Origin: Chitinophagaceae bacterium
GTDB taxonomy: Bacteria; Bacteroidota; Bacteroidia; Chitinophagales; Chitinophagaceae
DNA length: 64,000 nucleotides
Assembly: GCA_017307735.1 (NCBI GenBank)
Contig: JAFKGR010000004.1
Span: 274,360 to 338,359, forward strand
Reading direction: 5' to 3'
The notes under the pieces are model-generated. The model did not search any database. It was not told where the DNA came from and worked only from the letters and a program-made list of their open reading frames with translations. Below are positions 16,861 through 26,283 of this stretch, one piece after another. Each line of letters starts with the position of its first letter. Within the stretch, counting starts at the first letter, position 1. The position numbers and the translations under genes are program-made.

Positions 16861-17310
16861 CTAAGAATTTCTTTTTGTGAAAATCATTCTTCCGCTATCC
16901 CTAAATTTTTCTGAGCACCGCACTTTATATTTCCCTCCCGGCACCTGGATGCTGTCTTTTGGAACCGGGTAAAAAGTATTACACCGCTTGTATTTTTTCC
17001 CTCCCAGTTCATATTCAAATTCAATTCCTGTTCCCCTGGCAAAAACACTGCAATAGCCAATCGTGGTTCCCTCCACATAAACCGGATGTTCCAGCAATGC
17101 GCCTTCAATCCGGAATTCTCTGATGACAAAAAAGAGGGCAACGGAAAATGACAGAAAAAGAAAAATGTTGATGATTCTTCTTGTTGATGAAACAGCTTTT
17201 ATAGATTTAAACAGGTTAAAAATAATCGTGATGACAAGAATCAGCATCAGGATGAATTTGACCACCTGGCTGACCAACAATTCGTCATCTGTTACGATAT
17301 TGAGGTACAT
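16861..17310 (-). CDS. Unknown two-helix membrane protein in the nar cluster
   Basis: This 149-residue protein is not recognised. Two hydrophobic helices (about 12-35 and 46-62) are joined by a short basic turn, KSIKAVSSTRR. They are followed by a soluble C-terminal domain of about 85 residues, rich in beta-prone segments, with cysteines in GYCSVF, KRCNTFY and VRCSEK. With both termini on one side, the C-terminal domain is probably cytoplasmic. The start codon is two bases after the narI stop, so the two are translationally coupled. That suggests a part in assembly or function of the NarGHI complex or of nitrate transport. No function is claimed. Confidence 0.65.
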   Translation of the reverse strand: MYLNIVTDDELLVSQVVKFILMLILVITIIFNLFKSIKAVSSTRRIINIFLFLSFSVALFFVIREFRIEGALLEHPVYVEGTTIGYCSVFARGTGIEFEYELGGKKYKRCNTFYPVPKDSIQVPGGKYKVRCSEKFRDSGRMIFTKRNS

Positions 17311-17312
17311 GG

Positions 17313-18041
17313 CTACGTGTTTTCAGGTCGCTGTAGCGACCACGGTGTTTTCTTATTGCGAACTTTCTTCTTATCCCAATTCCAGATGACTTGCTGATAA
17401 GGTCGCCACAGATAATTCAGAGGCAGAACCAGCAAATGAACCAGTCTTGAAAAAGGGAGGATACCGATGATAAGATATGCTCCTGCAATATGTGCTTTCA
17501 CCGGCCAGGGCAGCAGCGCAACTGCCGTGGTGTCGGGGTGAAGTGTAAAAATGGAATACAGATAAGGAGTCAACAAAGTAGCGAACCACGAAGAACCCCA
17601 TCTGAAACTATAGGCAATCCATAATCCTGCAAATGTTTGAAGAAATAATAAAATGTAAATAACCAAATCCATTGCGTTGGTTACCGGACGAAGTCGCGGG
17701 GTGGTATATCTTCTGATGATCAGATTGATCAGTCCGACCAGCATGCTGATACCAAAAATAAAACCGGTTATTTCCAGTACCATCAGGCGAACTGGTTGGC
17801 TGTTCCATGCCAAAATACCTCTTGGAATCAGGAGAGCCGTGAGGTGACCACAAAAAACGACCAGTATCCCCCAATGAAAAGGAACAGAACCATAGAATAA
17901 TCTGCGCCCTTCCAGAAATTCGGATGACAGGGATGAAAACTGAAATTTCCTGTGGGTGTATTTGTAAATAGACCCGATCAGAAATACCGTTAAGGCGACA
18001 TACGGCAGCGCAATCAGTATAAAATTATCTAAGTAGGCCAT
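17313..18041 (-). CDS. narI: Respiratory nitrate reductase gamma subunit, cytochrome b NarI
   Basis: This 242-residue membrane protein has five predicted helices. All four heme b histidines expected from E. coli NarI are present: H56 and H66 in the FHWG...CGHLTALL segment, and H184 and H202 in KAHIAGAYL...RLVHLL. It oxidises quinol at the periplasmic side and passes electrons through two hemes b to NarH. The charged C-terminus should face the cytoplasm and contact NarGH. It follows narJ by 34 bases. Confidence 0.95.
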   Translation of the reverse strand: MAYLDNFILIALPYVALTVFLIGSIYKYTHRKFQFSSLSSEFLEGRRLFYGSVPFHWGILVVFCGHLTALLIPRGILAWNSQPVRLMVLEITGFIFGISMLVGLINLIIRRYTTPRLRPVTNAMDLVIYILLFLQTFAGLWIAYSFRWGSSWFATLLTPYLYSIFTLHPDTTAVALLPWPVKAHIAGAYLIIGILPFSRLVHLLVLPLNYLWRPYQQVIWNWDKKKVRNKKTPWSLQRPENT

Positions 18042-18075
18042 GGCGGTTGTATTTACTTGTTATCATTCGGTTTGT

Positions 18076-18837
18076 TTATTTTTCTGTCAGCATTTCGGTT
18101 TCAATATTCTGGCTGAAATCTTTTTCCGGTGCTGAAGCCGGAGCGCTTGCCGGATTATTCGGGTCAGCATATTCTTGTCTTCGGTTCATGCTCACTTCTT
18201 CCTGAGGTATATATCCGAAATCATTTTTAAGGACAATAAAAAATGCATGAAGGCAGTTTTGGTAAACGGTCCTGTAATTCTGAGAAAATTCCAGAATCAC
18301 TTTTTGGTGCTTTTTATATACCTCATCTTTTTTCTGAATCTTTTCAGGAGAAAACTCTTTCATCATTTTGACTACAGCAGGTTGAATCAGCAGCGTGGCA
18401 ATTTCAAATTGCATCGCATTGTCTTTCATTTTGGGCAACAGGCGAAGCAGATTGGGCAGATGGTCGGCCAGTTCGGTTTCACAATCATTGCCGGCATTCT
18501 TATGTTCCTCGTTTAGATGAACAAGCAACTTGCCTCTTTTGTAATCTTCTCCGAAGAGAATAAATCCGATGTCCAGCGTGGTGATGGCCTGCAGGTCAAA
18601 AGAGCGCAGAAACAATTCCTGCATTTCCATAAAAGAAGAATCTTCGGTGTATTCGGCAAATCGCTGCAATGCATCTGCCGCTTCCGGTAATTCTTTTTGC
18701 AGATACTGATAGACTTCTTTTATTTTCTTCTTGTAATTTTCATTCTGCGGATACATGAACAGGTTTGCCAATAATCCATAATCCTTCAGAGAAGAAGTTG
18801 TTCCGGTGTTTGTTTCATTATGATTGTTTGTTTCCAT
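18076..18837 (-). CDS. narJ: Nitrate reductase assembly chaperone NarJ
   Basis: This 253-residue helical protein is of the NarJ/NarW (TorD-like) chaperone type. It has the conserved core TLDIGFILFGEDYKRGKLLVHL (about 94-115) and PNLLRLLP. It binds apo-NarG, guards cofactor insertion and lets NarGH dock onto NarI. It is not part of the final enzyme. The C-terminal 40 residues are Pro/Ala/Ser-rich and poorly conserved. Its position between narH and narI is the classical narGHJI order. The gaps are 53 bases from narH and 34 to narI. Confidence 0.93.
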   Translation of the reverse strand: METNNHNETNTGTTSSLKDYGLLANLFMYPQNENYKKKIKEVYQYLQKELPEAADALQRFAEYTEDSSFMEMQELFLRSFDLQAITTLDIGFILFGEDYKRGKLLVHLNEEHKNAGNDCETELADHLPNLLRLLPKMKDNAMQFEIATLLIQPAVVKMMKEFSPEKIQKKDEVYKKHQKVILEFSQNYRTVYQNCLHAFFIVLKNDFGYIPQEEVSMNRRQEYADPNNPASAPASAPEKDFSQNIETEMLTEK

Positions 18838-18890
18838 CTTTTTGCGTTTTTAATCATTTCAAACATTTTATATTACCAGTCTATTTTCCA

Positions 18891-20441
18891 TTAAACACCC
18901 CGCTTCACTTTTGACTTAAATCCAAACCCCGTTGCGCCTTTTGTGTCGCCTGTGAAGTCCATCATTTCAATAGCCTGTTCTCTGTGGGCAGCGGGAATCA
19001 CAAACCTTTCTTCAAATTTTGGCAAAGAAGTGAGTGCATAAATGGCGTCGGCCATTTCTGCATTGATACCTGCTTCGCTCAGGGTATTATCTGCTTTTTC
19101 GTTGGTGATATCACCCACCGTTACCCTTCTTCTGTGAATGCGCACGGCCATTAGTTTTTTCCAAACCTCTTTGATGACGTCTTCATCCCCTGCACTGAAC
19201 AAACTGGCGATATATTTTAATGGAAATCTTATCTGTTCTAATTTTCCCCACAATTCTTCCGTGCTGGTATCGTATATCCAGTCGTTATTCCATTTTTTTG
19301 CAAGCGGCGCTTTTTTATCTGCTTCTGTCGTGTTGTCCACCTTCTTAACGCTTGCCATAACGGGCAGTAACGGTGGAATATAAAACAACATCGGCAGCGT
19401 GCGAAACTCAGGATGCAATGGCAGCGCCAGCCCCCATTGTTTTACAAATTTGTAAATGGGAGAAGCCTGTGCAGCATGCAGGGTGGAATCGGCAATACCG
19501 TTTTCTTTTGCTGCCTTGATTACATCTTCATCAAACGGGTCAAGGATAATATCCATCTGACTTTTGATTAAGTCTTTATCGTCAGCGCTTGCTGCTTCCT
19601 CAATGCGGTCGGCGTCATAGAGCAGAACTCCAAGGTATCTGATTCTTCCCACACAGGAGTGCATGCAGGCGGGCGCCAGCCCGGCTTCAAGGCGCGGATA
19701 GCAGAGAATACATTTTTCCGATTTCCCGGTGTGCCAGTTAAAATATGATTTTTTATACGGACAGGCAGTCACGCACATTCTCCAAGCACGGCAAACCTGT
19801 TGGTTGATGAGCACGATACCGTCTTCGCCTCTTTTGTAAATGGCTCCGGACGGACAGGAAGCCACGCATGCGGGGTTCAGACAGTGGTTGCAGATGCGTG
19901 GCAGATAAAACATCGCCATCTTTTCCAGTTGAAACATCACTTCCTGTTCTTCGGGAGTAATGTTTTTCATATTCGGGTCGTTGCGCGCATAGTCGGGAGT
20001 GCCTCCCAGATCGTCATCCCAGTTGGGACCCATTTTTATGTCAATGGGTTTTCCGGTAATCAATGACACTGGCCTTGCTGTGGGCTGATCGTCTCCCTGC
20101 GGAGATTCTATCAGGTCTAAATATTTGTAGGTGAAGGGTTCGTAATAATCATCTATCACCGGAAGGTTGGGGTTGTAAAAAATATTGACCAGCCCGCGTC
20201 TTTTGCCGGCGCCTTTCAGATGAATCTTTCCGTTTCTTTTTCCCCATCCGCCTTTATAAATTTCCTGGTCTTCCCATTTGGAAGGATAACCCGTGCCGGG
20301 CTTGGTTTCCACATTGTTCCACCACATATACTCGGCTCCCTTGCGGTCGGTCCAGATATTTTTACAGGCTATAGAGCAGGTATGGCACCCGATACATTTA
20401 TCTAAATGAAATACCATTGCTATTTGCGAACGAACATCCAT
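18891..20441 (-). CDS. narH: Respiratory nitrate reductase beta subunit, iron-sulfur NarH
   Basis: This 516-residue cytoplasmic ferredoxin-type subunit has a first cluster motif CIGCHTCSIAC at residues 16-26. The second and third regions are CNHCLNPACVASCP and CRAWRMCVTACP, and the fourth is CILC. The tryptophan in CRAW replaces a cysteine and marks the [3Fe-4S] site, as in E. coli NarH. The protein therefore carries three [4Fe-4S] and one [3Fe-4S] clusters, wiring NarI hemes to NarG. It has no Tat signal, which fits a cytoplasmic-facing enzyme. It begins 41 bases after narG. Confidence 0.96.
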   Translation of the reverse strand: MDVRSQIAMVFHLDKCIGCHTCSIACKNIWTDRKGAEYMWWNNVETKPGTGYPSKWEDQEIYKGGWGKRNGKIHLKGAGKRRGLVNIFYNPNLPVIDDYYEPFTYKYLDLIESPQGDDQPTARPVSLITGKPIDIKMGPNWDDDLGGTPDYARNDPNMKNITPEEQEVMFQLEKMAMFYLPRICNHCLNPACVASCPSGAIYKRGEDGIVLINQQVCRAWRMCVTACPYKKSYFNWHTGKSEKCILCYPRLEAGLAPACMHSCVGRIRYLGVLLYDADRIEEAASADDKDLIKSQMDIILDPFDEDVIKAAKENGIADSTLHAAQASPIYKFVKQWGLALPLHPEFRTLPMLFYIPPLLPVMASVKKVDNTTEADKKAPLAKKWNNDWIYDTSTEELWGKLEQIRFPLKYIASLFSAGDEDVIKEVWKKLMAVRIHRRRVTVGDITNEKADNTLSEAGINAEMADAIYALTSLPKFEERFVIPAAHREQAIEMMDFTGDTKGATGFGFKSKVKRGV

Positions 20442-20482
20442 GATTGATATTTTTGATGTTTTGAATAAAGTTTATTTTGTGT

Positions 20483-23400
20483 TTACCATACCAGTTTTTC
20501 CATCTTCTTCACGATTACGTGCGTGTCTCTCTGTGGCGCTACCGGCCCCCAATAATTGAAATGATAAGAGAATTGCCCGTAACCACCGTTCAGGAAATTG
20601 GGCTTCAGATGAATGCGCGTAACGCTGTTGTGCCCGCCGCCGCGACGGTTTCCCCTCAATTGTGATTTCGGAATGCCCACCGTTCTTTCGGGAACGTGAT
20701 AGACGATACATACGCCATAAGGAATCCTGGAGCTAACTACCGCGCGGGTTACATACACGCCGTGGTCGTTGTGCACTTCAACCCAGTCGTTGTCTTTGAT
20801 GCCTAATTCTTTTGCATCTTTTTCGCTCAGCCAGCATGGTTCAATACCGCGCGAGAGTGTCAGCATCCTCAGATTTTCCATGTAGGTGGAATGGATGTGC
20901 CATTTGCCGTGCGGCGTGACGTAGTTCAGCGCTTTTGCTTTTCCCTGTTTCCATGTTTCCCGCAGGTCGCCATACACCTCCGGACTTGGAGCAGGTTTAA
21001 ATGTGGGCAGATGCTCACCATAAGCGATGTATAATTCCTGGTCAAGATAGAAGTGCTGTCTGCCCGTCAATGTTCTCCATGGAACAAGCCTTTCCACATT
21101 GTAAGTATAAGCGGCGTAAGCCCTGCCGTTGTTGATGATGCCCGACCAAACCGGAGTGGTATTGTAACGGTGAGGTTGGGCAAGCAGATCGGCATACCGG
21201 ATTTTTACATCCTTGCTTCCTTCGGAAAGATCGGCAAGCACCAGTCCCGTTTTCTGCTCCATAAACTTATACGCTCTCTCTGTTAGTTTGCCATTGGTGA
21301 GTGTGGAGAGATGCAATACTGCATTGGCGGCCCACTCATCTTCCTGAATGGAAGGCAATATTTTGTCCTGATATTTCCGGTGGTGGAAGTGATGAGAAGT
21401 ACACATTTCATCGTACTCTTGTTTGCAGTCGTAATGATTGCCATGCGCTCCCAACCCTTTTTCACGTACACCTTCGCCGAGGGTAATAAACTTTTCGTAA
21501 ATCTGAGTGTAATCTCTTTCCACAACGGCCAGTTTGTGCATGGTTTTTCCGGGAATGACTTCGCATTCACCCTTGTACCAATCCTTGATAACGGGTTGCG
21601 TAATTTCGTCCGGCGAATCGTGTGAAAGCGGCATGGTTACCACGTCTTTCTGCACTTCAGCAAAATATTTTTTGGCCATTTCGCTGGTGGCCTTTGCAAT
21701 ATGTTTGAAGATATCCCAATCAGTTTTGGATTCCCAAACAGGTGCGATGGCCTGACCCAGCGGATGAATAAAGGAGTGCATATCCGTGGTATTCAGGTCT
21801 GCTTTTTCGTACCATGAAGCGGCGGGCAACACGATATCAGAATAGAGCGCAGAAGAATCCATCCGGAAATTGAGGTCAACCACCAAATCCAATTTGCCGA
21901 CAGGCGCCACATCATGCCATTTTACTTCTTCGGGTTTTTCATCTGCATCCACGGCGATGGCGTTGTGATGTGTGCCCAGATAATGTTTCAGGGCATATTC
22001 ATGTCCTTTCATGCTGGCCAGCAAGGCATTTCCGCGCCAGATGTACCATACGCGGGGATAATTGATTTCCTCTTCCGGGTCGCTGACAGCATATTGCAAT
22101 TTTTTTGATTTCAATTTCTCCAGTACATAAGCCTTTATTTCTTCATCATTTTTAGCGCCGCTTGCCACGGCTTGTTTGGAAAGTTCAAGCGGGTTGGCAT
22201 TGAATTGCGGATAAAAAGGCATCCACCCGTTTCGCACAGCCGTGAAGATGGTGTCGGCCACATGTTTTTCTGTCCATTTGTTTTGAGGAACGGTGTTGTA
22301 ATCAGAATAATGCCCGTCGTAACGATACTGGCAGGTGTTGATGTAGTGCCAGAGCGGAGCTTGTTGCAGCCGCGATACGGGCACCCAGTCTTTTGCAAAT
22401 GCAATAGAACCCCATGAATCTACCGGAGCCAGTTTTTCCTGTCCAACGTAATGGTTAAGACCTCCGCCGTTCTTCCCTACACATCCGCAAACCATCAATG
22501 CCATGGCGCCCGCACGATATGTGAGATTTTGGTGATACCAGTGGTTGACACCGGCGCCGACCAAAATCATACATTTCCCTTCAGTGAGGTTGGCCGTCTC
22601 TGCCCATTCGTGTGCAAATTGCAGAACTGTTTTGGAATCTATTCCGGTAAATATTTCCTGCCATGCGGGAGTATATGCAGCATCGGGATCGGTATAATCC
22701 TTTGGATATTGGCCGCCCAGGTTTCTGTCCACTCCGTATTGAGCCATGATCAGATCATAAACAGTGGTTGCAGGAATTTTCCCTTCTGATGTTTCAACCC
22801 ATTTAACCGGCACGCCTCTCAGCGCTTTTTTACCCATTCCGAATTCTGTAAATTCCACCTGCAATACTTCATCTTTTTTATCCAGCAGTGTGAGAACAGG
22901 ATCGTAATTGAGGTCCGTTTCACCGCATTCATATTTCATATTCCACTTGCCTCCGTTTTTATCCCAGCGATAGCCCATTGTACCTTTGGGAACCACGTAC
23001 TCACCTGTTTTTTCATCTATGGATAAAAATTTCCAGTCGCCATTTTCTATTTCCTTCCATTTAGGCAATTCATTGGCGCGAACCATTCTGCCTGCGGTGT
23101 AAGTATCGCCTGCCTTATCCAGGCGAACCAACATCGGACTGTCGGTATATCGTTTTACATAATCAATAAAATAAGGAGTCTGTTTTTCGTGGTGATATTC
23201 CTTTAAAATTATATGGGTAACGGCCATCCAGAATGCCCCATCGCTACCGGCATTCAGCGGAACCCACTGGTCGGCATATTTGCACAACTGACTGAAATCG
23301 GGAGAAAATACTACTGCCTTTGTTCCGTTGTGGCGCGATTCTGCAAAGAAATGACAATCCGGTGTGCGCGTCATGTTCAGATTGGTACCCATATCGGCTA

Positions 23401-24100
23401 TCATCTTGGCATTGTACCAATCGGCGCTTTCACACACATCGGTTTGTTCGCCCCAGAGTTCGGGAAACGCCGGCGGCAAGTCGCAATACCAGTCGTAAAA
23501 GCTCAGGTTAACACCCCCGAAGAGCTGAAGGAAACGGTGCCCGGCAGCGTGGCTCAGCATGGACATGGCCGGTATGGGAGAAAATCCTATGACCCTGTCG
23601 GGGCCATACTTCCTGGCAGTATAGATATTGGAAGCGGCGATGATTTCTAATACTTCATCCCATGAGGAACGGCGAAAGCCTCCTTTTCCCCGTGATTGCT
23701 GGTAGCGTGTGCGTTTTTCTTTGTTATTCTGCAGATTTTCCCAGGCGGCTACCGGGTCACCGTTTGTTTTATTTTTTTCTTCTCTGAAAGCGTCTAAGAG
23801 TGTGCCCCTGATCAGCGGATATTTTATGCGCAACGGACTATAGAGGTACCACGAATAAGAAATTCCCCGCTGGCATCCGCGCGGTTCGTAGGGCGGCAGA
23901 TTATTGTCTATTAAGGGGTAATCCAATTGTTGCGTTTCAAAAACAACAATTCCTTCTTTCACATGAATTTGCCATGAACACCCGCCGGTGCAGTTCACGC
24001 CGTGGGTGCTTCGTACAACGCGGTCGTGCTGAAACCGGTTGCGGTAAAACTCTTCCCATTGGCGGGTTTTAGGGGAAATGATGTCTGTAATCCAACTCAT
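20483..24100 (-). CDS. narG: Respiratory nitrate reductase alpha subunit, molybdenum NarG
   Basis: This 1205-residue catalytic subunit of membrane-bound nitrate reductase carries Mo-bis-MGD and one [4Fe-4S] cluster. The FS0 ligands are H33, C37, C41 and C76 ([20 protein letters not shown]), with the same spacing as E. coli H49/C53/C57/C92. D208 in DWYCDLPP corresponds to the Mo ligand D222. The N-terminus is short and lacks a twin-arginine signal, so the active site is cytoplasmic and nitrate must be imported, in line with narK downstream. Length and full colinearity indicate an intact enzyme. It follows the diheme cytochrome gene by 56 bases. Confidence 0.97.
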   Translation of the reverse strand: MSWITDIISPKTRQWEEFYRNRFQHDRVVRSTHGVNCTGGCSWQIHVKEGIVVFETQQLDYPLIDNNLPPYEPRGCQRGISYSWYLYSPLRIKYPLIRGTLLDAFREEKNKTNGDPVAAWENLQNNKEKRTRYQQSRGKGGFRRSSWDEVLEIIAASNIYTARKYGPDRVIGFSPIPAMSMLSHAAGHRFLQLFGGVNLSFYDWYCDLPPAFPELWGEQTDVCESADWYNAKMIADMGTNLNMTRTPDCHFFAESRHNGTKAVVFSPDFSQLCKYADQWVPLNAGSDGAFWMAVTHIILKEYHHEKQTPYFIDYVKRYTDSPMLVRLDKAGDTYTAGRMVRANELPKWKEIENGDWKFLSIDEKTGEYVVPKGTMGYRWDKNGGKWNMKYECGETDLNYDPVLTLLDKKDEVLQVEFTEFGMGKKALRGVPVKWVETSEGKIPATTVYDLIMAQYGVDRNLGGQYPKDYTDPDAAYTPAWQEIFTGIDSKTVLQFAHEWAETANLTEGKCMILVGAGVNHWYHQNLTYRAGAMALMVCGCVGKNGGGLNHYVGQEKLAPVDSWGSIAFAKDWVPVSRLQQAPLWHYINTCQYRYDGHYSDYNTVPQNKWTEKHVADTIFTAVRNGWMPFYPQFNANPLELSKQAVASGAKNDEEIKAYVLEKLKSKKLQYAVSDPEEEINYPRVWYIWRGNALLASMKGHEYALKHYLGTHHNAIAVDADEKPEEVKWHDVAPVGKLDLVVDLNFRMDSSALYSDIVLPAASWYEKADLNTTDMHSFIHPLGQAIAPVWESKTDWDIFKHIAKATSEMAKKYFAEVQKDVVTMPLSHDSPDEITQPVIKDWYKGECEVIPGKTMHKLAVVERDYTQIYEKFITLGEGVREKGLGAHGNHYDCKQEYDEMCTSHHFHHRKYQDKILPSIQEDEWAANAVLHLSTLTNGKLTERAYKFMEQKTGLVLADLSEGSKDVKIRYADLLAQPHRYNTTPVWSGIINNGRAYAAYTYNVERLVPWRTLTGRQHFYLDQELYIAYGEHLPTFKPAPSPEVYGDLRETWKQGKAKALNYVTPHGKWHIHSTYMENLRMLTLSRGIEPCWLSEKDAKELGIKDNDWVEVHNDHGVYVTRAVVSSRIPYGVCIVYHVPERTVGIPKSQLRGNRRGGGHNSVTRIHLKPNFLNGGYGQFSYHFNYWGPVAPQRDTHVIVKKMEKLVW

Positions 24101-24156
24101 GATTTTTATATTAATCGGTTAATCAATGTTTATTTTTTTTTCAGTTTATCAGTGAA

Positions 24157-24990
24157 TCAGGCAGATTTCAGTTGCCTGTTGAAAATGCGTATGTTCACCG
24201 GCCCTTTTTTTCTTTTTATCCAAAAAAGAGAATACAATATTGCCAGGATTGTGAGTCCGGCTGCACCACCGAAAAGCAGATAGGCTCCTACTGTATTTGT
24301 CGGATTTGCAGGCGCCTGTTTATCAACAGTTGTCAGAAATGCAACGATATCAGCTATTTCCTGTGGCTTTACCGGATGGGCTGTATAGGTTTCCTTCATC
24401 TGGGGAAAGGGCAATCCCGAAACGATAGCCGCTACGCCCGACGCCGATAACCTTGTTATGGCATGTGTCAGGTCTTTTCCCAATGCGCCTCCGCTTAGTG
24501 ATCCTTTTATATCCACATTGTGGCAAGAGTTACAGGCGGCACCGCGATTAGCAAAGCGGACATCACCCAGAAATAACAAACGGCCCGTCTCGGCATTTCC
24601 GGGAGGCAATTCAGTAATTGCGGTTGCAGTACCGGCAGAAGAGCTCTGCTTTGTGATATAAGCAAGCAGTTCGTCTATCTGTGCATTGGTCAGATTGGGA
24701 TGGTCGGGCATCGGCATCTGATTAAAGGCCTTGAAAAGAGAGTCGGCGTATTTATCGCCGGACTTGACCACTGTTTGCGATGATTTGATGAAACTGACTA
24801 TCCATTGTTTGGGACGCCTGTTTTCCACATTAGACAAATCTGGTCCCACAAGTTTTCCCTTGCCGATTGTATGGCAGGCGGAACAATTCGCTTTGAAAAT
24901 TGCATCTCCGCCGGATTGGGAAAAAGCCGTTAGTTGGCCGGCGCCGATGAATACTGCTGTAATAAAAAGATTGCGAAATAATGATTTCAT
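24157..24990 (-). CDS. Membrane-anchored diheme cytochrome c heading the nar operon
   Basis: This 277-residue protein has an N-terminal signal (AFSQ near residue 25) and two cytochrome c domains with CSACH (C36, C39, H40) and CNSCH (C153, C156, H157). One C-terminal helix (about 235-257) ends in KRKKG, so the hemes are periplasmic and the tail is inside. It lies directly upstream of narG in the same orientation. In Thermus the nar operon also starts with a diheme cytochrome c, NarC, needed for nitrate reductase function. The arrangement here is similar, but the two proteins may not be close relatives. It may assist heme insertion in NarI or give a second electron route. Confidence 0.87.
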   Translation of the reverse strand: MKSLFRNLFITAVFIGAGQLTAFSQSGGDAIFKANCSACHTIGKGKLVGPDLSNVENRRPKQWIVSFIKSSQTVVKSGDKYADSLFKAFNQMPMPDHPNLTNAQIDELLAYITKQSSSAGTATAITELPPGNAETGRLLFLGDVRFANRGAACNSCHNVDIKGSLSGGALGKDLTHAITRLSASGVAAIVSGLPFPQMKETYTAHPVKPQEIADIVAFLTTVDKQAPANPTNTVGAYLLFGGAAGLTILAILYSLFWIKRKKGPVNIRIFNRQLKSA

Positions 24991-25353
24991 GCCTCTCTTT
25001 TTTGAGTAATAAAAAAGATATTTTTATCCTTTGTTTTTCAATAAAAACAGAAACCGGTTTACCGTTGATCCACCAGTTCAATGATGGAGTTCTACATTTC
25101 AATCGCTCTTAACGAAATTATTTTCTAAAGCGACGAATGTGAAGGGATAAAATACAGGAAAGTATGTTTTCGTATTTTTTGGAAAATTGGCAGGAAGGGA
25201 AAAATTATTTGTAAGAGTTTGTTTATAAAAGGAGAGTTGGGTAATAATGGAACTCCTGCCTGAGCGAAGTAAAAATTTACAAACAAAATATTCTCCTGAT
25301 ATCTTTCTTTGTAAAATTGGTTTTCTTTTCGCAAATGAATCATTCAGGAAATT
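24991..25353. other. 363-base upstream region of the nitrate operon
   Basis: No gene was seen. The region between the Crp/Fnr stop codon and the cytochrome start must hold the main promoter of the nar/Moco block, but no canonical TAnnTTTG was found on the minus strand. Candidate operators are the palindrome AAACCGGTTT (25051-25060) and the dyad at 25065-25081. Long inverted arms GGCAGGA (from about 25189) and TCCTGCC (25254-25260) lie further upstream and could end the crp transcript. Confidence 0.5.
25065..25081 (-). promoter_or_regulatory. Dyad TTGA-N9-TCAA, possible Crp/Fnr-family operator
   Basis: TTGATCCACCAGTTCAA shows half sites TTGAwC/GwTCAA around a five-base centre, 75-91 bases before the cytochrome c start codon. 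The half site resembles the TTGAT half of Fnr boxes, but the classical box has a shorter spacer (TTGAT-N4-ATCAA). The match is therefore only suggestive. The Crp/Fnr gene next door is the natural candidate to bind it. Confidence 0.3.
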
Positions 25354-26055
25354 TCAGATTGTTGATATATTTTTAAGCATAGGAATATTGAGGTAACTGA
25401 ACTTTTTTGCAGTAAACCGTATGTGTCCTTCCTTTTCGAATTCCTTTAAAATTTTTGAAACCTGTTCTTTGGTAGTTCCCGCCAGATCTGCAATATCCTG
25501 CCGCCCCATTGCAATTTTAAAGCTCGGGCTACCCTCTTTATATTCGTACGATTCCGCAAGAATCAGAAGCGCTTCGCCCACTTTCTGACGCACAGTCTTG
25601 TGCGCCAGATACAACGCCCTCTTTTCGGCCATTTCCAATTCTTGGAGAAAGAGATTGACCAATTGTTGCCTGAGCAAAATATTTTTACCGGAAATCTCTT
25701 TGAATTGATTGTAAGACACAAAGCAATATTCTACGTCCGAAACAGCCTTTACTGTATAAGGATAAAACATATGATCCGGATTGATCCTGTGTCCGAAAAC
25801 CGAACCTTTCCCTGCAATTCGGAGAATTAATGGCCTTCCTGTTTTCCCATTAAGTTCAACTTTTAAAAATCCTTTTTTAATAAAACTTATTCCCCGTTTA
25901 AGTTCCCCTTCGGAAAACAGGTTTTCTCCTTTTACCAAAGTTTTTGAAACCTTATTTGTGCTGATGGCCCTCAATGCATCCTTCCCACAACTGTTCAGAA
26001 TGGAACAAGTCCTGGCTTTGCAGGTAAAACAATCATATCGAACGGGATTAACCAT
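25354..26055 (-). CDS. Crp/Fnr family regulator with N-terminal four-cysteine cluster
   Basis: This 233-residue regulator has a cyclic-nucleotide-type sensor domain (about 30-140), a long dimer helix and a C-terminal winged helix with MGRQDIADLAGTTKEQVSKILKEF. The recognition helix carries E-x-V-S-K, similar to the ExxSR of Fnr. C9, C12, C17 and C23 (spacing C-x2-C-x4-C-x5-C) could hold an oxygen- or NO-sensitive [4Fe-4S] cluster. The ATG at 26055 is preferred over an in-frame TTG ten codons earlier, because that TTG is part of the probable -7 element. The gene is upstream of the nar block on the same strand and is the likely anaerobic or nitrate-linked activator of it. Confidence 0.88.
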   Translation of the reverse strand: MVNPVRYDCFTCKARTCSILNSCGKDALRAISTNKVSKTLVKGENLFSEGELKRGISFIKKGFLKVELNGKTGRPLILRIAGKGSVFGHRINPDHMFYPYTVKAVSDVEYCFVSYNQFKEISGKNILLRQQLVNLFLQELEMAEKRALYLAHKTVRQKVGEALLILAESYEYKEGSPSFKIAMGRQDIADLAGTTKEQVSKILKEFEKEGHIRFTAKKFSYLNIPMLKNISTI

Positions 26056-26082
26056 CTGATCGTGGGCGATTATTTCTCTGAA

Positions 26083-26090
26083 CAAAATTA
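26083..26090 (-). promoter_or_regulatory. Probable -7 element TAATTTTG of the Crp/Fnr gene
   Basis: The minus strand reads TAATTTTG, a full match to the Bacteroidota -7 consensus TAnnTTTG, 27 bases before the preferred ATG at 26055. No TTG -33 box was found at the usual 17-23 base distance. That would fit activator dependence. Confidence 0.5.
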
Positions 26091-26283
26091 AGGCGAACCT
26101 AAGCTCAGGCTTTTGATTTCTGTGAAAGATGATCCCAATCAGGCCATTATATGATTTTTGTCAACAGTTAATTCTGCCTGTTCTCCGCAAGAAGTTTATT
26201 TCCCACGGTTGATTTCTATCCACTTTTTACATGGCTGAAAATCTTCAATGAATTGAAATCTGCATTTTCTTTACCTTTTGCCG

